Positions 18,664 to 28,821 of a DNA stretch of 34,379 nt are shown here, piece by piece. Position 1 is the first letter of the stretch, and each line of letters starts with the position of its first letter. The stretch is from Fragilaria crotonensis. Taxonomy: Eukaryota > Bacillariophyta > Fragilariophyceae > Fragilariales > Fragilariaceae. A program made the position numbers and the translations under genes. The stretch covers positions 1-34,379 of the forward strand of contig JAKSYS010000661.1 of the NCBI GenBank assembly GCA_022925895.1. The letters run 5' to 3'. Below the pieces are notes generated by a model. That model searched no databases and had not been told where the DNA came from. It worked only from the letters and a program-made list of their open reading frames with translations.

Positions 18664-20685
18664 ATGGAAAATCGAGGCAGTGCCGACGACATTGACAACG
18701 TTGTTGTCGAGGAGCATTCTATGGGTGACGGCATCGAGGAGGAGGACGACGACGTTTTTTCCGAAGAAAGTTCGTCGGATGAATTTCCAGGGATGGCCAC
18801 GGAGTCTTCGGCTGCTTCTGGTTCCTCACTTCCGTCCGCTTTGGTATCACCATCATTGGCACTGGTGAATAATGCCGATGAGGATAATGGTGGTCGTCGC
18901 GACCTTGTTCATGATGTTGTTGAAACAAAGAAATTGGAACTTGCACCACCGAGTGAACCAATGCCTTCACCTGGGTTGCGGATGGTAGACTCCATGGCAA
19001 GAAGGCCACCGGCAGGTGTTGCAAGCAATCGCGACGTTGGTCCCGGCGCATTTCGAGCGAAGGATCCGATCGCATCACAGCGGCACGTTGGACATTCAGG
19101 CCACCAATTCGTTCGTATGATCCGACCATCAGCCAGTTAACAACAAGTGAAGAATTCAAGCAGGAAGAGAAGTGCCAAACTCCGCAGGGGCATATACTGG
19201 TGCGCACGACAACAGCAGTCTAATTGCAACTGGAAGTGGTTTGTACGCTGTGGACGCACAACAGGTACCGGATGGAAACGAGGAGGAACGGTGGTAGTTG
19301 CCGAGGCCCAGTACGTTAGAATGAAGCGGTACCAATCTCGATGCACTTCTTTGGGTCTTGTCTTATTTGTGAGCTGTCTTGTTGGCGCGATGGTTGCAGT
19401 TGTTTTCTTGTCGTTCGATCAACAGCTGCAGGTAGCAGTTCTTCGTCGATGTCCTCTCCACCACCATTCAACCCCGACACTGGCACCAACTAAAGCCCAT
19501 CTGCGGCGACCACTTCACCAGCCGCTTCACCAACCACTGACTCCACTCGAGCACCAACTGTAAGTGTATCCGTCATCCCGACGACGACCTCCACGACGCA
19601 GGTGGTAATTGCTTGTAACTTTCTTTCCATTGCAAATGTGACGAGGTGTCGATCGACATTCACGTTTGGCAACGCAACGACTGGTTCAGCAATCCCAAGT
19701 GAGATCGGGTGTTGACACAGTTGACGTACTTGAATTTGGACAACAGTGCGTTGACTTCCACAATCCCAACTGAGATCGGACTCTTGACACAGTTGACGTA
19801 CTTGAGTTTCTACAACAATGCGTTGACTTCAGAGTCCCAAGTGAGATCGGACTCTTGACACAGTTGATACAGTTGGATCTCGCCGTCAATGCCTTCACAT
19901 CCGCGATTCCAAGTGAGATCGGACTTCTGACAACTTTGACGACATTGGATTTTTCCGGCAATCTTTTACTTCCACAATCCCAGTGAGATCGGACGCTTGA
20001 CAGAGTTGACGTTGCTGGATTTCTATGGCAATTCGTTGACATCCGGAATTTCAAGTGAGATCGGACTCTTGACAAAGTTGACGGCGTTAGATCTCTCCAA
20101 CAATCAGTTGACTTCCACAGTCCCAAGTGAGCTTGGACGCTTGACGCAGTTGACACAGTTGAATCTCGCCAACAATGAGATGACTTTCACAATTCCTAGT
20201 GAGATCGGGCTCTTGACACAGTTGACAACCTTGTATTTCAACAACAATTTTTTTTTCTTCCACCATTCCAAGTGAGGTCGGACGCTTGACACAGTTGACG
20301 TTGCTGGATTTCTACGAGAATTCGTTGACATCCGCCATTCCAAGGGGAGATCGGACTCTTGACAAAGTTGACTGAATTGGACTTCGGACTCTTGACACAG
20401 TTGACGTCATTGGATTTCAACAGCAATTCCTTGACATCCGCGATTCCTAGTGAGATCGGACTCTTGACAAAGTTGACGGCATTGGGTTTTAACGACAATC
20501 AGTTGACTTCCACAATTCCGACTGAGATGGGACGCTTGGCTGAGTTGACCACGTTGGCTTTCTTCAACAACACGTTGACGGGGACAATTGCGTCATCCCT
20601 CTGCTCAATCCCTTCTCTTTTTGATATCTTAATCGACTGTGAAATTGCATGTCCTTCAGGTTGCTGCGGAACCTGTGATCCATGA
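18664..20685 (+). pseudogene. LRR membrane protein paralogue, frame-broken
   Basis: This is a second copy of the 11600 gene. An acidic N-terminus (18664-19140, MENRGSADDIDNVVVEEHSM) leads into the shared block LAPPSEPMPSPGLRMVDS (compare HAPPNEPIPSTGIRMADS in copy 1). A transmembrane segment near 19350-19410 (GLVLFVSCLVGAMVAVVFLS) and a Pro/Thr stalk follow. About twelve 24-residue LRRs (19690-20590) and a Cys-rich end (PSGCCGTCDP) complete it. The reading frame changes at least six times, for example near 19140, 19707, 19840, 19970, 20260 and 20350, usually by one base. As written it cannot give a full protein. Because intact genes in this window show the same kind of single-base loss, it may still be a real gene blurred by sequence error. 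Confidence 0.75.
19690..20590 (+). repeat. 72-nt LRR-coding tandem repeat, about 12 units
   Basis: Each unit carries the core AGTGAGATCGG...TTGACACAGTTGA. It is the same repeat as in 12577-12870 but expanded about threefold, with one shortened unit near 20375-20400. Confidence 0.8.
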
Positions 20686-21036
20686 ACGCATGAATGAATT
20701 AAGGGACGAATGGAGGAAGGCCGCAAGGCAATGCTTGGGAGACGGGCACGTTTGAGTTTGAGGTCGGATCGGAAATGAAGGACGATGGTGTTATGATGCC
20801 TGAAGGATATTTGGCGTTGAATTGTAATCGTGTTTGATAGGATCGGATGGGTGGGTAGTCTGGAGTCTGGAGTAACAAAAGATTAAAGGTGATTTGTTTT
20901 CCAAGGTCGGGTAACTTCCAAGTCTTGTGCTCAATGGTTTCCAGTAGCTCGATATTGTAACATTGCATCCAAGTCAAGTCCTATAATCCATTGTAACCAA
21001 GTTAAGTCAAGGCATGCAAGTAATAACAGCAAGTTC

Positions 21037-21480
21037 CTATTCCTCCATTTGGTCAGCTCCATATCCTTCGCCCACACCGGAACGACCAGCACCAGACAAG
21101 ATAAGTCTCTGAGTCGAACTCCTCGTTCGAATCGACATAGCTCCTCATAACTTCCTCTCTCTTTGCCACACAGCTGGAGGCAACAATTCGATTGATTTTA
21201 CAATTTCAACTCGTGCTTGCTTTTTCTTTGCTGCCTTGGCATCTGTCGTACTGTTTTGAAGGAATTGGTGTTCACAACTCTCCTTAAATTGGTGTACCTT
21301 TTCCATGAGATCACGATCATATTCGACAGAGTCGATTTTTCATAATTCAAACGTGGAATCGACTGCCATTTCCTTCCCCCGCATTTTGCGCAGGGCATTG
21401 GCCCATGCGACCTTTTTCTTGGATTGCGCTTCTTGTTGAAATCGCAATGACATTTGGAACGACAGAAATGGAATTGACAG
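21037..21480 (-). pseudogene. RLP24 second copy, truncated
   Basis: The minus strand reads the same C-terminal end (DQMEE, stop at 21037-21039), the Lys/Glu-rich tail and the block [12 protein letters not shown], matching 13366-13800 of the intact RLP24. Similarity stops at about 21477, inside the segment that precedes the second zinc-binding pair. The first ~25-30 residues, including CYFC, are therefore replaced by unrelated sequence. Frames are broken several times downstream. It lies after the LRR paralogue exactly as RLP24 lies after the first LRR gene, so both were copied in one block. Confidence 0.8.
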
Positions 21481-22486
21481 TATCAGTCCGTCGACTACTC
21501 GTACGTCACCTGTCTCATTGGCTCTACGGTAGAGTTGGTCGCCTGACCGACTAGAGAGCGCGCACAAAATGAAAATGTGTTGTGGAAATTCTAGTGATTT
21601 GCCACCCATGATATGGTCCTTCACACTGCCGAACAACGAGTCTTATTTCTAATTTCCCAAGGTACTGCAATGAAGCTCGGCTGGTGTCACATCACCACAC
21701 ATACACAGCACCACCACCTCCATCCATTTCTCTCAGCTGTGATGGAAAACCGCGTACGTCTCGTCCACTTGTTGGTTCACAACAACCACTGAAACGAGTT
21801 TGTTTGTTTGTGATTAGCCTTGTCGCCGAACAGTACGCCGAGGTGCGTACGTACATGCAATGGAATGGTGTAGTCAGCGATAGCTTTCGTGTCTTCATTC
21901 GACATTTGACAACGGATATCATTGAGTTCTGGTCGTCCGTGATTGGAAGCGGAAAGGGTCCGACACCAACAAGCTTTATCAAAACAAAAATGCAAATGCC
22001 AAAGCCAGTAGGCCTCCGTTTGTGCAATCATGCAATTGAACTGGGGTAGAGAGCAGCAAAAACACTCGTCACAACTACGGTATTTGTAGCCTGATTTGGG
22101 ATTCACGTCCAGGCTATTGAGCTGGTTTTCAGGCTTTCATGACTTGTCGTTGTACTTTGTATTACTAGCCACTCTGCTGGTAGCCGCTCTGATGAGCACC
22201 AAGCTGCCAAGCTGCTTCATCTTCGTTCTGCTAGTGGCAGTCTGCCAGAGGCAGTGCTTCCAAGAAAACATTTTGTCATGGTCAATGAAGAGATCTCAAG
22301 TCATCGAGTACGATCTCGGAATAATTCGCAGTCATCTTTACTATCGCTGGTCATGTCGTCTTGCGAGCGAAAAGCAAGCAAGCAAGCAAGAAAGCAATGG
22401 ATTCTCCTTGGATATCGTTGGATTATTAATCAGAGAGAAGTAATGATCGTATGTTCGAGGGCGTTCCAGAATATCCTGTTATCTTT
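21481..22486. other. Unassigned sequence between RLP24 copy and retrotransposon
   Basis: Open frames occur on both strands (21684-22049 plus; 21777-22106 minus; 22096-22443 plus), the last with a hydrophobic N-terminal segment (FVLLATLLVAALM) that could be a signal peptide. None is recognisable. A GCAA microsatellite lies at about 22373-22395. Confidence 0.35.
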
Positions 22487-22491
22487 GGCGC
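22487..22491. repeat. Target-site duplication, left (GGCGC)
   Basis: GGCGC directly precedes the 5' LTR and is repeated at 28016-28020 directly after the 3' LTR. A 5-bp duplication is the normal footprint of a copia-type integrase. Confidence 0.92.
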
Positions 22492-22840
22492 TGTTGAATC
22501 TAGCTGACGGGACCAGCTGGCCGAGTACGAACGGACATGTCGGATCGGACGGTTGGGTCATGGAGAGGGCAAAACCTTCTAAACGGATGTCGCACGGGAG
22601 CGAACAGTCTCCGAGTGTTATGCGTGCAGGGTCACGTATGAATAGCGGATCCCGTGTGAACTGGGCGGAATTGTCCACGGCTGAACGGAATGAGATTATT
22701 GGAGAAGATGAGATAGATAGTCTCACTTTAAATTAATTATCCGGTTTACAAGCGATTCGACCACCACAATTAATCACATCACATCCGGATCTGTTATCTG
22801 ATTGATACAGAGGATTGGTCTGTAAATTGTGGTTTCAACA
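22492..22840 (+). repeat. 5' LTR
   Basis: It begins TGTTGAATCTAGC and ends GTGGTTTCAACA. Its first ~245 bp carry an open frame equivalent to the C-terminal end of pol. The stretch CTTTAAATTAATTAT at 22726-22740 is complementary to sequence just after the LTR. Confidence 0.93.
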
Positions 22841-22854
22841 TAATTAATTTAAAG
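22840..22854 (+). other. Putative self-complementary primer-binding site
   Basis: ATAATTAATTTAAAG spans the last LTR base and the first 14 bases of the internal region, where copia elements carry their primer-binding site. It is the perfect reverse complement of 22726-22740 inside the LTR, 99 bp upstream. No usual match to the 3' end of initiator tRNA (TGGTA...) is seen at the junction. This resembles the Tf1 arrangement, in which the 5' end of the transcript folds back to prime minus-strand synthesis. The function is inferred. Confidence 0.5.
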
Positions 22855-22871
22855 GCACGTCGTGTAGTGCC

Positions 22872-25800
22872 ATGACGACCCCACGAGTAAAGTGGAAGCC
22901 GGAGACGGTTCATCTAATAACAAGGATAGCAAGGAAGGAGCTGGTGACGCCAAGAAGGGCAAGTCAACTTTTCCAAAGGTCCATACAGGCATGCTTCAAG
23001 CGTCAAGTTCGACGGAAGCTGCGAAGACCTCAAGGGTCACATATTCGATTGTGCCGACGTGAAACAGTCGGACATCTTCGTCGAAACCACCAAGGCGATT
23101 GCAATCTACGTTGGAGCAAAATACAAGTATGGAGCCGATACATCCACTGCAGTCGAGACCCTGGAGGAGCAGATCATTGAAGTCCCACCGCCATGTGCCG
23201 ATGTCGAAAACCCAACCTTGAAGAGGATTTGGGAGAAGAAGATTGATGAATACGTGAAGAGGACCACCTACATCGAGGAAAATAACAAAACGTTATATTC
23301 TCTCGTTTGGGGTCAGTGCACGGATATCATGCAACAGAAGGTCAGATCGAGTGAAGGTTTTGATGTTACGATGAAGACGAAGAACGGAGTCGGGTTGTTG
23401 ACAGCAATCAAGAACATCGCATTCTCGTTCGAAGGTCAGAAGTATCACCCTTTGTCTTTGCTTGAAGCGAAGAAAAGGTTCCTAAACCAAGTTCAGGGAC
23501 GAACTGTCACAACCCAGGCATACTACGAGAAATTCCGAAATACAATGAATGTGTTGAAGGCAATTGGCGCTGACATCGGATTAGATTCCGGGATGCGTAA
23601 GATCCTGAATGGAGACAGGGACATGTCGACAATGACTTCCGATGAAAGAAGGCAATCGACGAAGAAGTCGTTGAACGCTTCATGGCCATCACGTTGCTCA
23701 TGGGAGCTGATCGCACGCGTTACGGAAGATTGTTGGATAATCTTGAAAACGAATTCGTCGCAGGTCACGACAACTATCCCAAGACCTTAACCGACGCGTA
23801 CAATCGTCTGGTTTACTTCACCAAATCAGGCGAGCAGAATGGACTTAAGGGAATCAGTGGAGGCGAGGTCGCCTTTGTCAACGCTGAAGGAAAAAAAAGA
23901 AACCAGCCAAAAGCGAAGTCGAATGCCGTCGCTGCAAGAAAAAGGGCCATTACGCAAGTGAATGCGACAATGAACGGTACATTGAGGGAGCAGAGGCGAA
24001 GCCAAAAAGCATACCGGAACCACGCTACTCACCGATGGAGTTTACGACGCGGACTTTCTTGACGATCAGCCGGACTACTCTGAGTTCCAGTTCATTAATC
24101 ATGACGTCACCATGAACGAAACCGCAGTCACCATGCAAATCGGAAGAGATGGACGGTTGCCACGCACTTGGATATTGCTCGACAACCAGTCGACAGTTGA
24201 TGTCTTCTGCAACCGGGAGTTGCTGTCCAACATTCGTGAGCACGAGAGCACGATGGATATTCACTGCAATGCAGGTATCACCAGTACAAAATTGATCGGC
24301 GAGCTACAAGGCTACGGGACAGTTTGGTATAATCCTAAAGGTATTGCAAACATCCTATCTCTTTCACGTGTCAAGGAACGTGGGTACCGTGTGACTTTCG
24401 ACAGTTCGGACGGAAATGCCTTTCACCTTCATAAATCGGATGGTGGCGTTCGCATTTTCACCCAGTCCGACAAGGGGCTTTACTATTTGGACACTCAGGA
24501 GGACACCACGGGGGTGAGCCTTGTCAACACAGTAGCTGATAAGGCTACTAAGTACTCGGAACGGGATTACTCGAAGGCTAAGCTGGCGCGCTCGATACAA
24601 AAGATTATCGGACGTCCAAGTACAAGGACATTCATCTCCATCGTTGAAAAAAACCAACTCCCTAATTGTCCTGTGACTCGAGACGACATTATCGCCGCAG
24701 AACGTATCTTTGGGCCCGATCTCGGGTCATTGAAGGGGAAAACCGTACACAAGCGTCCGGATCCTGTCAAAATTGACCATGCAAACATCCCAGGGTCGGT
24801 TGTCTCGCGGTACCGAAATGTAGTGCTGGCCGGCGATATTATGTTTGTTAACAAGTTGCCATTTTTCGTAACGATTTCACGACATATCAAATTCGGCACT
24901 TCGGAGCTCCTCACGAATCGAAAAATCGAAACTATCTTCGAAGCGACAAAACGAGTATACCAACAGTACATGAAACGCGGTTTCAAAATCACGAGCATAC
25001 TAATGGATGGCGAATTCGACACTGGCGGTTATCGTGGCGAACTGTCTGCACTTGGGATCACGCTCAACGTCGTCGCAGCTGAGGAACACGTCCCCGAGAT
25101 CGAACGTCACATTCGTGTCATCAAAGAACGCGCACGCAGTGTTATCAACACGTTACCGTTCGACAAGGTGCCCGCACGTGTGATTATCGAATTGGTTTAT
25201 TACTGCGGCTTCTGGCTCAACAGTTTTCCCGCTGCCGGTGGCATCTCTGACACGATGAGCCCTCGAGCCATTGTCGTCGGAACGACGGTTAATTATGCCA
25301 ACCACTGCAAGGTCGAGTTTGGCGAATATGTGCAGACGCACGAACCACACGACAACAGCATGCAATCACGAACTGTCGGCGCGCTTGCTGCGTCCTACAG
25401 GAAACGCCCAAGGAGGACATTATTTCTACAGCCTCGCCACCGGACGGCGACTCAACCGCAACCATTGGACATCGCTCCCTATGCCCGCCGAAGTCATCGA
25501 TCGTGTACACGAATTATCCCATCAAGCCCCCGGTGCCCCGCTGATTGAATTTGCAAACCGGGCAGGAGTGCCTTTCGATGACGACGATCTCCAAGACGAC
25601 GACATTTATGACGGCGACAACGATAATGCTGATGACGATGACTACAATCCCAACGAGGATGACAACGTTGAGATTGCAGGAGTGGATGATGAAGGAAGCG
25701 ATGACGAGGAAGTCCACGATGACGATAATGATGACGATGCTGATGACGATGATAATGACGATCAAAACGACGACGATCAAAACGATCAAAACGACCACAT

Positions 25801-27911
25801 CGCCAATCTTGCAAACACCGGAGGAGCCCCCGAAACTTTTGAGCCAGTCGAGCCCACCGAAATCGGTCCAATCGAACCTGTCGAACCTGTCGAAATCGAA
25901 CCTGTCGAACATACAATTGAGGAACAAATGGATGAAGCATATGGACCACGCAACAGTGAATACAACTTACGTCCACGCAAGCCACGCGACTATGGTCACA
26001 TTCACACGATCCTGGAGTCGACAGCGATGACACAACATAGTGTAAAAAAAGGGCTGAGATTGTTCGGCGACAAAGGAGTTGACGCGGTCATGAAGGAGCT
26101 AGACCAGCTCCACGTCCGAAAGGTTCTGAAACCAACAAAAAACCTTAACTGTAAGGAGCGACGTGACGCGTTGCAATATCTCATGTTCCTGAAGGAAAAG
26201 AGAAATGGTATCATCAAAGCCCGCGGATGTGCGGACGGGCGGAAGCAACGAGCGTTCACAACCAAAGAAGAAGCAAGTTCTCCAACAGTTTCAATCGAGT
26301 CGGTCATGTTATCTTGTGTAATTGATGCAAAGGAGCGTCGTGATGTCGCAACTGTTGATTTGCCTGGAGCGTTCATGCAAGCTGACATGGAGGACACAGT
26401 TCACATGAAACTTGAGGGCAAAATGGCCGAGCTACTTGTGAAATGCGATCCCAAATTATATCGAGTACGTTCAAATGGAAAACGGAAAGAGGTTCTATAC
26501 GTACAGCTGACAAAAGCACTCTATGGAACGCTGAAGGCAGCACTGTTGTTCTGGAAGAGGTTGAGTAAACAACTGATTCAATGGGGTTCAAACTAAACCC
26601 ATACGACAGCTGCGTTGCGAACAAAACAATCGACGGTAATCAATGCACCATCCTTTGGCATGTCGATGATCTGAAGATCTCACATGTGGACCCAAAGGTC
26701 GTGACGGATGTGATTGAGTTGCTTAAGTCCGAGTTTGGAAACGAGGCTCCATTGACCATTACACGTGGCAAGGTACACGAATACTTGGGGATGACCATTG
26801 ACTTTAGCATCGACGGCAAGGTCATGTTTAAGATGTTTGATTATATCAAGACGATGTTGGACGAACTACCAGCTGACTTTGGCGGAACCGCTCCGAACCC
26901 AGCGAGCATGAAGCTGTTCGATGTCGACCCAGCGGCGGCACGAATTTCAAAGAGTTGGGAAAATTGTTCCATCACAATACCGCCAAGCTGCTATTTCTCT
27001 GTAAGCGAGCTCGACCGGATGTACAACCACCAACGGCTTTCCTGTGCACTCGAGTGAAGGATGCTGACGTCGATGACTATAAAAAACTGCGTCGAGTCAT
27101 GCAATACCTGCGCGGGACGGCGCTTATGCCTTTGACATTAGAAGCTGATGGCATGAGCATCATCAAGTGGTGGGTGGATTCATCGTTCGCGGTGCATCCC
27201 GATATGAAGGGTCACACAGGTGGCATGATGACATTGGGAAAAGGCGCAATTTATGGGACATCGACTCGCCACAAAATTAACACAAGAAGTTCGACCGAAT
27301 CGGAGCTGGTGTCTCTATATGACGTTATGCCACAGATACTATGGACTAGGTATTTTCTCGAAGCCCAGGGTTATGGAGTAAAAGAGTCCATTGTGCATCA
27401 AGACAACAAGAGCACTATTCTACTCGCGGAAAACGGGAAGGGCTCCAGCAGTAAAAGAACGCGACATATCGAGATCCGTTACTTCTTCGTTAAAGACAGA
27501 ATTGATTCTGGGGATCTTACAGTTAAGTATTGCCCCACTGGAGAAATGATTGCGGACTACTTTACCAAGCCATTGCAGGGTGCATTGTTCACGAAACTTC
27601 GCAATGAGATTATGAATGTCAATCCTGATCACGTCGACTACGCGCTTGAGGATTGCAGGAGTGTGTTGAATCTAGCTGACGGGACCAGCTGGCCGAGTAG
27701 TACGAACGGACATGTCGGATCGGACGGTTGGGTCATGGAGAGGGCAAAACCTTCTAAACGGATGTCGCACGGGAGCGAACAGTCTCCGAGTGTTATGCGT
27801 ACAGGGTCACGTATGAATAGCGGATCCCGTGTGAACTGGGCGGAATTGTCCACGGCTGAACGGAATGAGATTATTGGAGAAGATGAGATAGATAGTCTCA
27901 CTTTAAATTAA
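22872..27911 (+). CDS. Retrotransposon Gag-Pol polyprotein (frame interrupted)
   Basis: The ATG at 22872 starts a Lys/Gly-rich Gag N-terminus. Then follow the diatom copia Gag block KFDGSCEDLKGHIFDCADVK (from about 23005) and a CCHC zinc knuckle CRRCKKKGHYASEC at about 23924. Next are a protease with LLDNQSTVDVF (Asp-Asn-Gln instead of the usual D-S/T-G) and an integrase core with DIMFVNK, MDGEFD and VPEIERH as likely D, D, E. A Glu/Asp/Asn and Glu-Pro-Val spacer (25573-25920) leads to reverse transcriptase with LPGAFMQADM and HVDD in place of YVDD. RNase H follows with VDSSFA, STESELVSL and HQDNKSTILL. I could not find a typical HHCC finger ahead of the integrase core. Frame changes lie near 22883, 23000, 23670, 23890, 24060, 25390, 26572 and 26958; those checked base by base fit single-base losses. 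The last frame runs on into the 3' LTR and stops at 27911. Confidence 0.9.
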
Positions 27912-28015
27912 TTATCCGGTTTACAAGCGATTCGACCACCACAACTATTCACACCATATCCGGATCTGTTATCTGATTGATACGGAGGATTGGTCTGTAA
28001 ATTGTGGTTTCAACA
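27664..28015 (+). repeat. 3' LTR
   Basis: Same ends as the 5' LTR. It is 3 bp longer (an extra TAG within GAGTAGTACGAACG). The pol frame continues through its first 248 bases to a TAA at 27909-27911; the self-complementary segment is at 27901-27915. Confidence 0.93.
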
Positions 28016-28020
28016 GGCGC
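28016..28020. repeat. Target-site duplication, right (GGCGC)
   Basis: Directly follows the 3' LTR and equals 22487-22491. Confidence 0.92.
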
Positions 28021-28821
28021 ACACGCGCACTCACTCACCCATCTCGAATCTCGCACGCTGTCAAACGTTAACGCACAAATACTGGCATGCCAGGTGGAAG
28101 TCCCACGTTCGGCATCGGGTGTTTATGTCATATGCAATTCGACGTCGTACGGTCGTGACGACGAGAGGTGCGTTTTCGGATGTCATTGGAGCTAATGTCC
28201 CTTGTACGTATCGACTGGGACTAAAGCATATAGGAATACTTGGTCGATTCCATCATGTATCACTTTGGTGGCATATACTCAGAGTAAACATGTATGTAGT
28301 ACATCATATTTGGATATGATACGTATCCTTCATTAAACACACGTCCTCCTGATTTCCCGAATTTGTAAATTGTCGACAACATGGATTTCGAAGAGTCGAA
28401 TCATCTCCTCTGCGACATCATAATGACATCACGAGGAGCGTCCTTACTGTAGAATTCTAGTACCGGAACTCGTAGACAAAAAGTGACGTTCGAAAAATGT
28501 CCCACTGTTGATGGACGGCCAGCGAGTGACATCATGTTTGGTTCGAATCTCAGTATACATGTGTAGATCCCTTGACACCGACGAGACCACACCACCAAAT
28601 CCATCAGTCTTCAATCCACCAACGTCGCCTTTTTTGGTTCATCAGAATTTGGACGTCTCCTCTTGACAAGATCTTTCGGTATTCTATTTGCACTTTACAC
28701 GCACACTCGTTGCTCCTTACATTGCAATCCCACAAATCTATCTTCTTACTGTGGTCGTACTAGTACATTTCAATAGTCACACTACACTTCATTACAAACA
28801 CAACCACACTAAAGATTCAAG
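28021..28821. other. Intergenic, upstream of pyruvate kinase
   Basis: No gene was recognised. The last ~250 bp before the pyruvate kinase start are pyrimidine/adenine-rich, compatible with a promoter and 5' UTR, and contain ACTAGTAC at about 28759. No specific element can be assigned. Confidence 0.4.

Larger units (their letters stand above)
22492..28015 (+). mobile_element. Complete Ty1/copia-type LTR retrotransposon, CoDi-like, 5.5 kb
   Basis: The element has two LTRs (349 and 352 bp, about six substitutions plus one 3-bp indel), TG...CA termini within the short inverted repeat TGTTGAA/TTCAACA, and a 5-bp target duplication GGCGC. The domain order gag - protease - integrase - reverse transcriptase - RNase H is the Ty1/copia order. 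Low LTR divergence (roughly 2 percent by eye) implies a fairly recent insertion. The coding region is interrupted by several single-base losses, so this copy as written is not autonomous. Confidence 0.93.

Noticed and set aside
22254-22736. Independent host gene ending in the 5' LTR
   Set aside because: The last part equals the pol C-terminus coded by the LTR; the upstream part has no recognisable content, so the joint frame is by chance.
22841-22858. Ordinary tRNA-iMet primer-binding site
   Set aside because: The sequence TAATTAATTTAAAGG has no resemblance to the usual TGGTA-type complement of a tRNA 3' end.
25494-26033. Minus-strand Arg/His-rich and Ile/Val-rich frames
   Set aside because: Antisense of the Asp/Asn-rich spacer of the retrotransposon.
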